Assembly: GCA_965214975.1 (NCBI GenBank)
Contig: OZ244055.1
Location: forward strand, 1,550,001-1,614,000
Reading direction: 5' to 3'
Origin: JAJEBT01 sp965214975
Lineage (GTDB): Bacteria > Pseudomonadota > Alphaproteobacteria > MPNO01 > UBA830
DNA: 64,000 nt
This document shows positions 8,684 through 17,411 of this stretch, in pieces. Positions within the stretch are counted from its first letter, which is position 1; the number at the start of each line of letters is the position of its first letter. A program made the position numbers and the translations under genes. The notes under the pieces were generated by a model, which made no database searches, was not told the DNA's origin, and worked only from the letters and a program-made list of their open reading frames with translations.

Positions 8684-10609
8684 TCAAACGGGGCGTTCCG
8701 GTCGCGCGGAATTCAGGAGACGATGACCGACGACGATGACCACGGCGGCGCCGATCGCGGTTCCGCTCACCAGGACATCGGGGTGAATCGCCACCAGGCC
8801 GGCCGCTATTCGGAGCACGGCTTCCAGCGGGTTCATCTTGAACTTGTCGTATCTCGAGGCGGCGCTCGAGAGCATGTAGATGATCACCGCCAGCTTGACC
8901 GCCACGTAGAGGAAGGCGCCGAGGTTCCATTGCGCCCCGCTCTCGGAAACGATCAGCATGATTGGGTTGTAGGCGAACAGAAACGGTATCGCGAAGATGA
9001 CCAGGCCGATGCGCGTCGCCTGCACCGCCGTCGCCATGGCGCCGGCGCCGGATATGGCCGCTGCGGCATATGCCGCGATGGCCACCGGCGGCGTGATGGC
9101 CGAGGCCACGCCGTAGTAGAACACGAAGAAATGGCCGCCCAGATCGGTCAGCCCGAGCGCCTTGATCGACGGCCCGAGGATGATGATGATCGTCAGGTAC
9201 GCCGGCAGGGTCGGCATGCCCATGCCGAGCGCCAGGGAGGCCAGGGCCGCGAAAACCAGCGTGGGCAGCAGGAAATCGCCCGTCGCCGCGGACACCACCT
9301 TGGCGAATTCCGTCGGCAGGCCGGTCGCGCCCAGCACCGCCACGATGATGCCCACCGTCGCGACCGCCATGAGCAACCGGCCGAACGTCTGGCCGCCCCG
9401 CGAGAGCGCGGAAATCAGGAGCCATGGGCGGCGGCGAATGGCCGGATTGAGAACGATCGAGAGGGCCGCGAGGACGCCAAGGGCCAGGATCGCCGATCCT
9501 GCCGGCGACGCGCCCTGCATGAGCGCGCCGATGACGACGCCGACCGGCAACACGACCAGAATCGCGTTGAGCCAGTCCTGCGAACCGATCGGGTCCATTT
9601 CGGCGTCGTCCCCGCCCGCCTCGACGCCGAGACGGCGGCACTCGAACACCACGGTCGCGAAAAGCGATCCGTAATACGCGATTGCCGGCACGGTCGCGGC
9701 GACGATGATCGTCAGGTACCTGATGCCGGTGAAATCGGCCATCACGAGGGCGGCCGCCCCCATGATCGGGGGCATGATCTGACCGCCCGTGGACGCCGTG
9801 GCCTCCACGCCGCCGGCGAAAGACGGTCTGAAGCCCCGCCGCTTGATCATGGGGATCGTGATGACCCCGGTGCCGACCACGTTCGCGACGGCGGAACCGG
9901 ATATCGTCCCGAACAGGCTCGAGGCCATGATGGCGGCATGGGCCGGCCCGCCGCGAAACCGGCGCATCCCGTAGAACGACAGCTTGATCAGCGAATGGCC
10001 GCCACCCGTGCCCTCGAGCATCGCGCCGAGCAGGATGAACGGCAGGATGGTGGTTATCACGATGCCGAACAGGTTGCCCAGCACGCCGTCTCCGGTGTTG
10101 AACCAGAGTTCGTTGGGCACGTCCTGCGTGAAATCGATCGTGGTCGTCTCGAAGATTCCCGGCCAGTGCTGGCCCGTGAAGAAATAGGCCAGGGCGATCG
10201 AGCCGACGATCGCCAACGGCGCCCCCCAGATCCGCCAGCACATGACGAGCGTGACGACACAGCCCGTCAGGGCGATCCACGCATGGCCGGCGTCGAACAG
10301 GAACAGGCCCTCGTTCTCGAGGATCGACACGTCCACGAAATAACGCCAGAGCGTGTAGAGCGCGGCGGCCAGCAGCACGACATCGACGAGCACGACGGCC
10401 GGCGCCGGAAGCTTCCACCTGGGCGCGTTGGCCCAGACCGCCGCGAAGGAAACGAGAAAGCCGAGCGCAAGCAGGCCGGGGTGAATCTGGGCGGCCGGAA
10501 ACGGCCCGATGCGCGGAAGGCCGCCGAAGGCGGGCAGCACGTTCAGCAATCCGGCGACCGCCAGGGCCAGCCCGAAAACATAGCCGATCGCTCGGGCCGC
10601 TCCGGTCAA
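8684..10609 (-). CDS. TRAP transporter fused permease (4TM + 12TM subunits)
   Basis: 641 residues, almost entirely hydrophobic, with the small DctQ-like part at the N-terminus (about 1-170) joined to a DctM-like large subunit, as is usual for TRAP systems that use a TAXI receptor. Motifs typical of the large subunit include GTISGSAVANVVGTG (about 210-225) and GGQIMPPIMGAAALVMA. It sits in the inner membrane and imports an organic acid using a sodium or proton gradient. The start is TTG, chosen for the strong AAGGAGG four bases upstream. It lies 133 bases downstream of the TAXI receptor gene on the same strand, forming a transport pair. Confidence 0.92.
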   Translation of the reverse strand: MTGAARAIGYVFGLALAVAGLLNVLPAFGGLPRIGPFPAAQIHPGLLALGFLVSFAAVWANAPRWKLPAPAVVLVDVVLLAAALYTLWRYFVDVSILENEGLFLFDAGHAWIALTGCVVTLVMCWRIWGAPLAIVGSIALAYFFTGQHWPGIFETTTIDFTQDVPNELWFNTGDGVLGNLFGIVITTILPFILLGAMLEGTGGGHSLIKLSFYGMRRFRGGPAHAAIMASSLFGTISGSAVANVVGTGVITIPMIKRRGFRPSFAGGVEATASTGGQIMPPIMGAAALVMADFTGIRYLTIIVAATVPAIAYYGSLFATVVFECRRLGVEAGGDDAEMDPIGSQDWLNAILVVLPVGVVIGALMQGASPAGSAILALGVLAALSIVLNPAIRRRPWLLISALSRGGQTFGRLLMAVATVGIIVAVLGATGLPTEFAKVVSAATGDFLLPTLVFAALASLALGMGMPTLPAYLTIIIILGPSIKALGLTDLGGHFFVFYYGVASAITPPVAIAAYAAAAISGAGAMATAVQATRIGLVIFAIPFLFAYNPIMLIVSESGAQWNLGAFLYVAVKLAVIIYMLSSAASRYDKFKMNPLEAVLRIAAGLVAIHPDVLVSGTAIGAAVVIVVGHRLLNSARPERPV

Positions 10610-10742
10610 CGCGCCCTCCTTCGGCGGACCGCTGTCGTCGGTTCGCGTCCCCGGGCCTGCGGACCGCGCCCGGGCCCTGCCCGGACCGGCCCGCGAACCC
10701 GGAAACGCGAAGGCCGCCGGGGCAACCCGGCGCCGTCGGGAG

Positions 10743-11756
10743 CTACTTCGCTCGCAGCTTCGCCGGCACCTCGACCCCCTTCTCCGCGTAGAACTTCGCC
10801 GCGCCGGGATGCACGGGCACGACGTTGTTCCTGAACGCCGTCTTGATCGTCAGCGGATGCAGCGCCGGCGAAACGCTGTGCACCGCCTTGATGTTGTCGA
10901 AGACCGCCTTGGTGAGCTTGCGGGCGGTGTCGTCGTCCATGCCCTTGTTGACGGTCACCATCATCACGTAGGCCGCGGCGTTGATGTCCTTGTCGTTGTT
11001 GACGACGTTCGAGTAGGTGCCGGCCGGAAGCAGGTCGAGCGTCCGACCGGGCGTCTTCTCGTATTTCTGCCAGGCCGCGGATTTCCTGATCGCCTCGGGA
11101 ATGTTGAGAACGCGGATCTTCTTCGACGCGCCGAACTGCTCGATCATGGCCGATCCGATCATCTGGGGCCGCATGAACATGTCGAACTTTCCGTCCTCGA
11201 ACGCCTGGTTCGCCGCGCCCCATCCGAGCTTCACCGCCTCGTAGTCCTCGCCCGGCTTGTAGCCGGTCACGGCATTGATGATGCCGATGGACTGCCCGGA
11301 TGCCGATCCGGAAGGCGGCCCCACGAAGACGGTCTTGCCCTTGATGTCGGCGAATTCCCTTATGCCGGAGTCGGCATAGGTGATCGGGTGGAAATGCCCT
11401 CCCAGAAACGCGAACAGCGAGCGCACGTTCCCGGACGCCGCCTTCGCCTGGTCGCCGAGCTTCTTGTAGGGCCCCCGGCCCTTGGTCATGGCCGCGAACG
11501 CCCCGACCGGGGTCACGGCCACCTCGATCTTCCCGGCCGCCAGCTTGAGCAGCGACCGCGTCAGGGTCTGGCCGGTGTTGACCTTGACCGTGATGTTCGA
11601 GTCCGCCGCGGCGTATTTGCTGAGCAGCTGCATGATGACGGCGGTGGAACCGGATGCGGCCCCGGCTTCGCCCCGCAGGATGCTCTGGGCGCTAACGGTC
11701 GTCGCGACCCCCAGGGCAAGCCCGGTGGCGACCGTCACTGTCGCAAGTTTTTTCAT
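10743..11756 (-). CDS. TAXI-family TRAP transporter solute receptor
   Basis: 337 residues. The N-terminus (MKKLATVTVATGLALGVATT then VSAQS) is a signal peptide with a likely cut after Ala23, so the mature protein is periplasmic. The mature part begins ILRGEAGAASGSTAV and has the GPPSGSASGQS loop characteristic of TAXI receptors (DctP-type receptors lack it). It delivers a small anion, unknown here, to the fused permease encoded next. The preceding gene, a thiamine-diphosphate enzyme, ends 87 bases upstream, so transport and metabolism of the same compound are likely linked. Confidence 0.92.
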   Translation of the reverse strand: MKKLATVTVATGLALGVATTVSAQSILRGEAGAASGSTAVIMQLLSKYAAADSNITVKVNTGQTLTRSLLKLAAGKIEVAVTPVGAFAAMTKGRGPYKKLGDQAKAASGNVRSLFAFLGGHFHPITYADSGIREFADIKGKTVFVGPPSGSASGQSIGIINAVTGYKPGEDYEAVKLGWGAANQAFEDGKFDMFMRPQMIGSAMIEQFGASKKIRVLNIPEAIRKSAAWQKYEKTPGRTLDLLPAGTYSNVVNNDKDINAAAYVMMVTVNKGMDDDTARKLTKAVFDNIKAVHSVSPALHPLTIKTAFRNNVVPVHPGAAKFYAEKGVEVPAKLRAK

Positions 11757-11843
11757 CGTCCGTTTCTCCTCGGTGAGACCAGGGTGTGTGGGCGAACATG
11801 CCGCCTCCGGCAGGTTCCCGCGGGAAGTTCCGGGAAGCCGCCG

Positions 11844-13538
11844 TCAGTACGAAACCTTCACCTCCAGAAGCGCCTGTCGCTTTTCCTCGCGCACGACGGC
11901 CATCGCCTCGGCGAGCGCGCCGGGCAGGTCATCGCCGTACTCCACGCTTCGGGACCATCCCCGGCTTGCCGCCGCGATGCCGACGCAGTCGGGGACCGGC
12001 GCAAGCGAGGTGATGGGCATCCGGTTCATGTGCGCGGCCTTGCCTTCGGGATAGACGTCCACCGCCGCGCGCCGCACCGCATTCCAGATTCCGTTGTTGG
12101 AGACGACGGTGAGCAACGGCAGCCCGAGCGCCTCCGCCACCTGGTGGCAGGCGACGGGATTGGCGAAAATGTACGATCCGTCCCCCACGCTCGCAATGCA
12201 GACGCGATCGCCGTCCGCCAACGCGGCGCCGAGGGCCGCCGGCATGCCCCAGCCGAGCCCGCCCGAGAAAGGCGGCGTGAACCCCCTGTTCGGCCCCTTG
12301 AGTTCGATGCCTTCGAGCGGTGCGCCGAGCTCGCTGAACACGACGTCGTCCTCGGCCATCGCGTCGGAAAGGCAGGCCGCGAGGAAGGCCGGCGTCATGG
12401 GGGCCCCGTTTCCGGCGAGTGCCCTGGCGCGCGCCCCGTCCAGACGCGCCGTGTTTCGGGCCGCTATTTCCGCGTGCCGGTCCCGGTTTCGCCCGGCCCC
12501 GCTTTCCATGGCGTTCGCCAGGGCCTCGACGGCGGCAAGAGGAGAGCTTTGAATCGCGATATCGGTCCTGAAGGAGCGCACCGGCATGCGCGAAAAATGG
12601 GGGTCGGGGCCGATGTGCACCACCGGCACCTCTTCGGCGGGCTGCGCGTTCCTCTGTATCCAGGGAACGATCGCGTCGATGGCAATGACAAGATCGGCCT
12701 CGCCGACGAGAGGGCCGACCGCGGAACCCGCCGCCATGGGATCCCTGGCGGCAAGCACGTTTCTCAGGCCGCGGAATTCAGCGACCGGGATGGCGTGGTC
12801 GTTGGCGAAGGCGGAAAGCGCACGGGAAAAGCGGCCCCCGGGATCCCCGCGCTGGACCACGATGAGGGGCCTTGCGGATCCGGAGAGCAGTTCCGCGACC
12901 TTCGCGATCTGCTCCGGATCGGGATGAAGCGCGCCGGAGGGCGCCTGGACGGGCCCGTCCAGCGGGAGGTTCTCGGGCCACGCTTCGGCCAGCGGTTCGC
13001 GCGGCAGACCCAGGTAGACCGGTCCGCGCGGCTCGCTCATCGCGATGGAGAGCGCGCGGTCGACCAGGAGCGCCGCCTGTTCCGGGTAACGAAGCTCGTA
13101 GTCCCACTTGACGCTCTCGCGCACGAGCGCGCCCTGGTCGCGCATTTCCTGGCCGTACTGGATCGGGGTCATGCGCGCGCCGGTTCGATCGAATTCGGTG
13201 ACAGGGGTGCGCCCGGCCAACATGAACAGCGGGATGTTCTCGCTGGCGGCGTTGATGAGACCCATCACGCTGTTGGCGAGGCCGACATTGACGTGAACCA
13301 TGACGGCCTGCGGCCTGCCGGTCGCCAGGTAGTAGCCGTGAGCCATGGCGACGGCCGCGGTCTCGTGGGTGACGACGACGGGTTCCGGCATGGCCAGACC
13401 CGAGTTCGACCCGCGCGCGAAGGCCTCGATGATCGGCGCGAAGTCGGTGCCGCCATTGGCGAACAGGTAGTCGATGCCGCACGCTTTCATGCGCATGAGC
13501 AGGGCTTCGGCGGCCGTCTCGGGAACTGGCAGGGACAT
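11844..13538 (-). CDS. Thiamine diphosphate-dependent enzyme (acetolactate synthase/decarboxylase superfamily)
   Basis: 564 residues with the three-domain layout of the family. The catalytic glutamate that activates the cofactor is Glu59 in VVVTHETAAVAMAHGYY; the GDG...NN cofactor motif is VGDGSYIFANP followed by VVSNNGIWNA near the C-terminus. No FAD-specific or regulatory-subunit feature is obvious and no ilvN neighbour exists, so biosynthetic acetolactate synthase is unlikely; a benzoylformate-, sulfopyruvate- or oxalyl-type decarboxylase of the transported acid is a better guess. The ATG at 13538 (MSLPVPETAAEALL) was preferred to an upstream TTG. Divergent from the LysR gene, which probably controls it together with the TRAP genes. 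Confidence 0.85.
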   Translation of the reverse strand: MSLPVPETAAEALLMRMKACGIDYLFANGGTDFAPIIEAFARGSNSGLAMPEPVVVTHETAAVAMAHGYYLATGRPQAVMVHVNVGLANSVMGLINAASENIPLFMLAGRTPVTEFDRTGARMTPIQYGQEMRDQGALVRESVKWDYELRYPEQAALLVDRALSIAMSEPRGPVYLGLPREPLAEAWPENLPLDGPVQAPSGALHPDPEQIAKVAELLSGSARPLIVVQRGDPGGRFSRALSAFANDHAIPVAEFRGLRNVLAARDPMAAGSAVGPLVGEADLVIAIDAIVPWIQRNAQPAEEVPVVHIGPDPHFSRMPVRSFRTDIAIQSSPLAAVEALANAMESGAGRNRDRHAEIAARNTARLDGARARALAGNGAPMTPAFLAACLSDAMAEDDVVFSELGAPLEGIELKGPNRGFTPPFSGGLGWGMPAALGAALADGDRVCIASVGDGSYIFANPVACHQVAEALGLPLLTVVSNNGIWNAVRRAAVDVYPEGKAAHMNRMPITSLAPVPDCVGIAAASRGWSRSVEYGDDLPGALAEAMAVVREEKRQALLEVKVSY

Positions 13539-13653
13539 CCGGTTCGCAGGCTCGCTGATTCCGGTTCGGATCTCTGTTGTATCGTCGCCTTGTGACGGGG
13601 CAAGCGTAGCGATACCCTTCCGGTCTGACAAATACGGATTTGATCTCTCTGAA

Positions 13654-13670
13654 GATAACGTTTTGCTATC
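13654..13670. promoter_or_regulatory. Candidate LysR operator
   Basis: The 148-base divergent space between the thiamine-diphosphate enzyme gene and the LysR gene contains GATA-N9-TATC (13654-13657 and 13667-13670), a dyad ending 16 bases before the LysR start. LysR proteins typically bind such interrupted dyads in divergent promoters and repress their own gene while activating the other. No experimental support. Confidence 0.4.
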
Positions 13671-13686
13671 GGGAACCGTCCGGGCA

Positions 13687-14616
13687 ATGGAACTTCGCCA
13701 ACTCAGGTACTTCGTGGAAATCGCCGCCGCCGGCAGCCTGAGAGCGGCCTCGGCAAGGCTTCATGTCGCCCAGCCGGCACTGACGCGGCATCTTCGCGCG
13801 CTGGAAGACGAGCTTGGCGTCACGCTCTGCACCCGCCATGCAAGGGGGATTCGACTGACCCCCGCAGGCACCCGTTTTCTCGATCACGCGGCGACCGTTC
13901 TCCGCCAGGTGGGCGACATGCGGTCGCGCCTTTCCGAAGACCTGGACAGCCCGGCGGGCATGGCGGCCATCGGCGCGTCGAGCGCCATGGGCCGGCTGCT
14001 GTTCGGAGCCGTCGCGGAGAAGATCGCCGACGGCTATCCCCGCATCGCGCTGCGCCTGGTCGAGGGCGGGGCGTACACGCTTCTTGCGGCGCTCGACGCG
14101 CGGCGCATCGAGATGGCGGTCATGGTCAATCCCGATGCCCGGGCCGGGTTCGCCCTGGAACCCCTCGTCACCGAACCTGTCTATCTGGTGGGAAACGCCC
14201 GGGATGACCGGATCCCGGAGAGTCCGGTTGACATTTCGCGGCTCCAGTCCTTCCCCCTGGCAACGTTCGAGCGCGTGAGCGGTCCGCGAAAGATCTTCGA
14301 TCATGCCGCCGCCAGGTCCGGAACCGCTCTCAAGATCGCGTACGAGCTGGAAAGTCTCGACGTCATCAAGGACTTCGTCAGGCGCGGCCTCGCTTTCGCG
14401 CTCCTGCCGCACTCGTCGATCGTTCGGGAACTGGAGGACCGGAGTTTCAGGGCGGCACGACTTCAGGGAATCGGCATCACGCGGACCCTGGTCATGCACA
14501 AGGATCTCTTGGAAGGCCCGGTTTCGGAAGTCGTCTCCCACATCGTCCGGGACGAGATCGCGGCGCTGATTTCCAAGGGCGTGTTCGGCAGCCCGACGGC
14601 ATCCGGCGTTGCTTGA
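13687..14616 (+). CDS. LysR family transcriptional regulator
   Basis: 309 residues. The N-terminal winged helix-turn-helix is standard (MELRQLRYFVEIAAAGSLRAA, then HVAQPALTRHLRALEDELG), followed by a linker helix and the periplasmic-binding-like effector domain (about 90-300). The ATG at 13687 gives the canonical LysR N-terminus. It diverges from the thiamine-diphosphate enzyme/TRAP operon and is its likely regulator, responding to the transported or metabolised acid; that link is inferred from position only. Confidence 0.93.
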   Translation: MELRQLRYFVEIAAAGSLRAASARLHVAQPALTRHLRALEDELGVTLCTRHARGIRLTPAGTRFLDHAATVLRQVGDMRSRLSEDLDSPAGMAAIGASSAMGRLLFGAVAEKIADGYPRIALRLVEGGAYTLLAALDARRIEMAVMVNPDARAGFALEPLVTEPVYLVGNARDDRIPESPVDISRLQSFPLATFERVSGPRKIFDHAAARSGTALKIAYELESLDVIKDFVRRGLAFALLPHSSIVRELEDRSFRAARLQGIGITRTLVMHKDLLEGPVSEVVSHIVRDEIAALISKGVFGSPTASGVA

Positions 14617-14768
14617 GCGGATTGACGCCCGCCGTCCAGCGAGACCTTTCGCCCGGCGAGAACCCACGAGACTCGACCGGGGTAGGCACTGTCGGCATGA
14701 CCGGTCGCGCCGGGGAGGCGCACGCCCCGGTTGGGCAAAACGCCTCGAAATCCGGGAGGACTGCGACG

Positions 14769-14790
14769 GGTCGGGATCATGATCCCGACC
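14769..14790. repeat. Perfect 22-base palindrome, left of the toxin-antitoxin-like cassette
   Basis: Each half mirrors the other without a mismatch or spacer; the central 12 bases are GGATCATGATCC. The same 12-base core lies at the centre of the palindrome at 16800-16819, on the other side of the HTH-ImmA/PIN gene pair. No T-run follows, so it is not a typical intrinsic terminator. It may be a protein-binding site or a boundary of the cassette. Confidence 0.7.
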
Positions 14791-15112
14791 AGATGACCGG
14801 TCTCCGGGGTTGCCGCCCCGCCACCAGACCGATCTCTGATGCGGGATCGAGACCACGGCCACGCGCGCGCCTCGAAGCGTCTCCGACCGCCTGCGCGACG
14901 TCGCCTGCACGATGCCGGAAAACCGGCCCCTCTTCGATCCAGGCATCGGGAGCCGGTCCCGTGCTGCCTGATCCGGGGACCGTGTCCGCACACCCCGTGA
15001 ACCGCGCGCATCCGCGCGCGTTCCACCCCCTTTTCAAGACGGCATGGGGTCCGGACCGCCAGCGGAACCGGGCGCGGGATCGTCCCGGATTCCGGGAAAG
15101 ACACTGTTTTCC

Positions 15113-15160
15113 GCAATTTGCATATTGCGTCGGATTCTTGCAAAAATAGAAATGCAAGAA
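15113..15160. promoter_or_regulatory. Operator-like inverted repeats before the HTH-ImmA gene
   Basis: An 8-base perfect inverted repeat, TTCTTGCA (15135-15142) and TGCAAGAA (15153-15160), is separated by 10 A-rich bases and ends 26 bases before the ATG at 15187. A smaller repeat, GCAAT...ATTGC (15113-15128), lies just upstream and shares the TTGCA half-site. The position, overlapping the expected promoter, is what is usual for autoregulation by Xre-type proteins encoded immediately downstream. Confidence 0.55.
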
Positions 15161-15186
15161 GAATATTGGCGATATGGGAGGTTTTC

Positions 15187-16293
15187 ATGTCTGCAGAGCG
15201 AATCGGGATGCGATTCAAGGCGCTACGAAAGGAACGCAAGCTCTCCCAGGACGATCTTGCGCGCCTGTTCGGCTTCAAGGACCGGCAGACCGTCTCCGCA
15301 ATCGAGACTGGTGCGCGTCGTGTGTCAGCGGACGAACTGATGCTGGCTCTGGAGAGGTTGAATGTGCCGCTCGAGTACTTCACGGATCCGTTTCGGCTTG
15401 TTGGCGAAGGCCGCTTCTCGTGGCGGCAGACAGGTGTCGAGGCCGAACAGCTCGGCGAGTGCGAACGCGATGTTGGCCGCTGGATCGCGGCGTTTCGGGC
15501 TCTGGCGCCAAAGGTCGGACGCCAAACCCCGCTCATGCGCCGGATGTTGGGCCTCACCCCCCATTCGCGTTTCGAGGACGCGATGCTGGCCGGTTCGCGG
15601 TTCGTGGCTGAATTCGGTCTCGGCCAGACGCCGGCAACGGGTCTGGTCGAGGTCATGGAGCAGGAACTGGGAATCCTGGTTCTCATGGTGGATGCCTGCG
15701 AAGGCGTTTCCGGAGCAGCCTGTCGCCTGCCCGAACTGGACACGGTCCTGATCGCGCGACGGGAAGTCGAGGGACGCCGCCACTTCGACCTCGCACACGA
15801 GTTGTTTCACATCCTGACGTGGGACGCGATGCCGCCGGAACATTCCGAGGAGGCGCGGGAGACCAACGGAAATCGGGTGGAACAACTCGCCAACAACTTT
15901 GCCGGGGCGGTGCTGATGCCGGCTGCGACGCTGGAGCGGTGCGGAAACTGGAGGTCTCTGGGAAGGGAAGAGTTGATCCCCCGGCTGAACGCCTTGGCGG
16001 ACGACCTTCGCGTGACGTCCTCGGCACTGCGCTGGCGGTTGCTTGCGCTCGGTCACCTGGAACCGGCTGTGGCGCGCTCCCTGCCGGAAGCGGCCTTGCG
16101 GAACAACGGCAGGCAAGTCGCAAGGGGCGTCACCCCCGCTTTGTATTCGAAGCCGTTCGTGGAGGTTCTCGGCCTTGCCATCGGGAAAGGCCTTGTCTCG
16201 ACGCGGCGCGCAGCAAGCCTCGTCGACATGACGGTGGACGATCTGGCGGAGTTGTTCACAACGCACGGCCTCGAGGCACCCGTGGAATTGTGA
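15187..16293 (+). CDS. HTH-Xre and ImmA/IrrE metallopeptidase-domain protein (COG2856-type antitoxin-like)
   Basis: 368 residues. An Xre-type helix-turn-helix fills about residues 6-60 (RFKALRKERKLSQDDLARLF). The middle part carries the ImmA/IrrE zinc-protease motif HELFH (His204, Glu205, His208) in FDLAHELFHILTW, followed by LANNFAGAVLMP, also conserved in the family. Such proteins are transcriptional repressors whose peptidase domain relieves repression, or act as antitoxin components. GGGAGG lies 7 bases upstream of the ATG. The PIN gene follows after 6 bases, matching the known pairing of Xre-COG2856 proteins with PIN toxins. Its codon choice is less GC3-extreme than the neighbours, suggesting acquisition. 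Confidence 0.9.
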   Translation: MSAERIGMRFKALRKERKLSQDDLARLFGFKDRQTVSAIETGARRVSADELMLALERLNVPLEYFTDPFRLVGEGRFSWRQTGVEAEQLGECERDVGRWIAAFRALAPKVGRQTPLMRRMLGLTPHSRFEDAMLAGSRFVAEFGLGQTPATGLVEVMEQELGILVLMVDACEGVSGAACRLPELDTVLIARREVEGRRHFDLAHELFHILTWDAMPPEHSEEARETNGNRVEQLANNFAGAVLMPAATLERCGNWRSLGREELIPRLNALADDLRVTSSALRWRLLALGHLEPAVARSLPEAALRNNGRQVARGVTPALYSKPFVEVLGLAIGKGLVSTRRAASLVDMTVDDLAELFTTHGLEAPVEL

Positions 16294-16299
16294 TCTCCG

Positions 16300-16812
16300 A
16301 TGACGCGACATCAGGGTTCCGTGCTCGTGGACACGAACGTCATCCTCGAATGTCACCGCACGGGGTCGTGGCGCGCGCTGGCGGGCGGCTATACGGTCGA
16401 AACTGTCGAGGATTGCGTGCTGGAGACCCAAACGGGCTTTCAACGACGGCGGCCGGAGCGGCTGATCGACGGGGCGGAACTGCGGGCATCCCTGTCGGCG
16501 GTTCATGAAGTCAGCGGGCGGGAGCGGGCCGAGCTGGCCGTGCGGGTGCCCGATGTCGCCCTGGACCGCGGAGAGGCTTCGCTCTGGGCACACGCGGCGC
16601 ATCGAAACGATGCCTGGCTATTGTGCGGGCCGGACAAGGCCAGCCTGCGTTTCGGGATCCGGCTTGGATACCGGGAGCGCTTGGTGTCGCTGGAACGACT
16701 GATCGAGGATGCCGGCCATCGGCCAAGCCCGGCGCTGAAGGAGCCGTACACGAGGGGTTGGCATGACAGGACTGTTGGTCGACTGGTTCTTGCCGAGACG
16801 GGAGGATCATGA
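16300..16812 (+). CDS. PIN-domain protein, putative toxin ribonuclease
   Basis: 170 residues. The first acidic residue of the PIN active site is Asp11 in VLVDTNVILE; further candidates are Glu42 (CVLETQT), Glu92 (LDRGEASLWAHA) and Asp112 (LLCGPDKASL), giving the usual four-acid arrangement. PIN toxins are magnesium-dependent RNases, commonly acting on tRNA or translation-linked RNA. It starts 6 bases after the HTH-ImmA gene and must be co-transcribed with it. Its TGA lies inside the right-hand palindrome (16800-16819). The remaining length beyond 125 residues is not recognisable. Confidence 0.75.
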   Translation: MTRHQGSVLVDTNVILECHRTGSWRALAGGYTVETVEDCVLETQTGFQRRRPERLIDGAELRASLSAVHEVSGRERAELAVRVPDVALDRGEASLWAHAAHRNDAWLLCGPDKASLRFGIRLGYRERLVSLERLIEDAGHRPSPALKEPYTRGWHDRTVGRLVLAETGGS

Positions 16813-16819
16813 TCCTCCC
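16800..16819. repeat. Perfect 20-base palindrome, right end of the toxin-antitoxin-like cassette
   Basis: Perfect dyad without spacer, central 12 bases GGATCATGATCC, identical to the core of the palindrome at 14769-14790. It overlaps the last codons and stop of the PIN gene. No run of T follows it, so a simple terminator role is not supported. Confidence 0.7.
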
Positions 16820-17411
16820 CGCAACCGTCCTTGCCGCATCTCGAGGAAACAGGCGCAAGCCAATGCCTGATTGTGACAGATCCGCGGTGCCCGCTTCGCT
16901 CGCCATCTCTCCATCGGAAAGCGGGACGGCGGATCGACAGGATGGATATCCCAGCGTTCTTGCGCCTGCTGTGGTTCCGTTCCAGGCGGATCATGCAGTT
17001 TCCGGGGGCTGCCGGCGCCCCAAGAGCCGCGGGCATCAAGACCGCGGGCAACATGACCCGGGATTCCAGGCGGCGGCTCCATCGGCCGCGGGACTGTCCC
17101 GCGCCGCCCGATTGCGGACGGCCCGGGCCGTGTCGGGACGGTCTCGGATGTCGCGGTTGGTGCGCAGCATCCAGTTCGCGGGCTCGCGGTTCCTGGTTGG
17201 GGCGGGAGGCGGTCCCGGAGGCGCCGGATGTCGATGCCCGCGGCAGCGCGGCGGAAACGGGCGGCCGATGTCCCGATGTCGCCCGGAACGGCTCCTCATG
17301 GCCGACGCCGACTGGCGCAAGGCGGGACCGCCGAGCGCCGCTTCTTGCGCCCGCGAAGCCGCATCGCCATGATCGCGGAGCCGGAGAGTCCGCGACCGCT
17401 GGAGACCTGCC
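16820..17411. other. Intergenic region without a recognised gene
   Basis: About 590 bases between the PIN gene and the TauD-type gene. Open frames on both strands are low-complexity and match nothing I know. No terminator, repeat or RNA gene is evident. Confidence 0.5.

Larger units (their letters stand above)
14617..15186. other. Intergenic region upstream of the HTH-ImmA gene
   Basis: 570 bases without a recognisable gene. It holds a perfect palindrome (14769-14790) and, in its last 80 bases, an AT-rich control region that stands out against the GC-rich surroundings and carries two inverted repeats (15113-15160). Between about 14800 and 15080 I see nothing. Confidence 0.55.

Noticed and set aside
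8447..10834. 795-codon plus-strand frame opposite the TRAP permease
   Set aside because: His/Arg/Asp-rich low-information translation with no motif; the minus strand encodes a clear TRAP permease.
13539..13631. Longer N-terminus of the thiamine-diphosphate enzyme from a TTG at 13631
   Set aside because: The added 31 residues are not family-like, use a rare start, and would cover the promoter space shared with LysR.
14769..16819. CRISPR or integrase-type array
   Set aside because: The repeated element is a palindrome present only twice and unequal in flanks, with genes and not spacers between.
16800..16819. Intrinsic terminator after the PIN gene
   Set aside because: A strong stem is possible but no T-run follows and the sequence overlaps coding codons.
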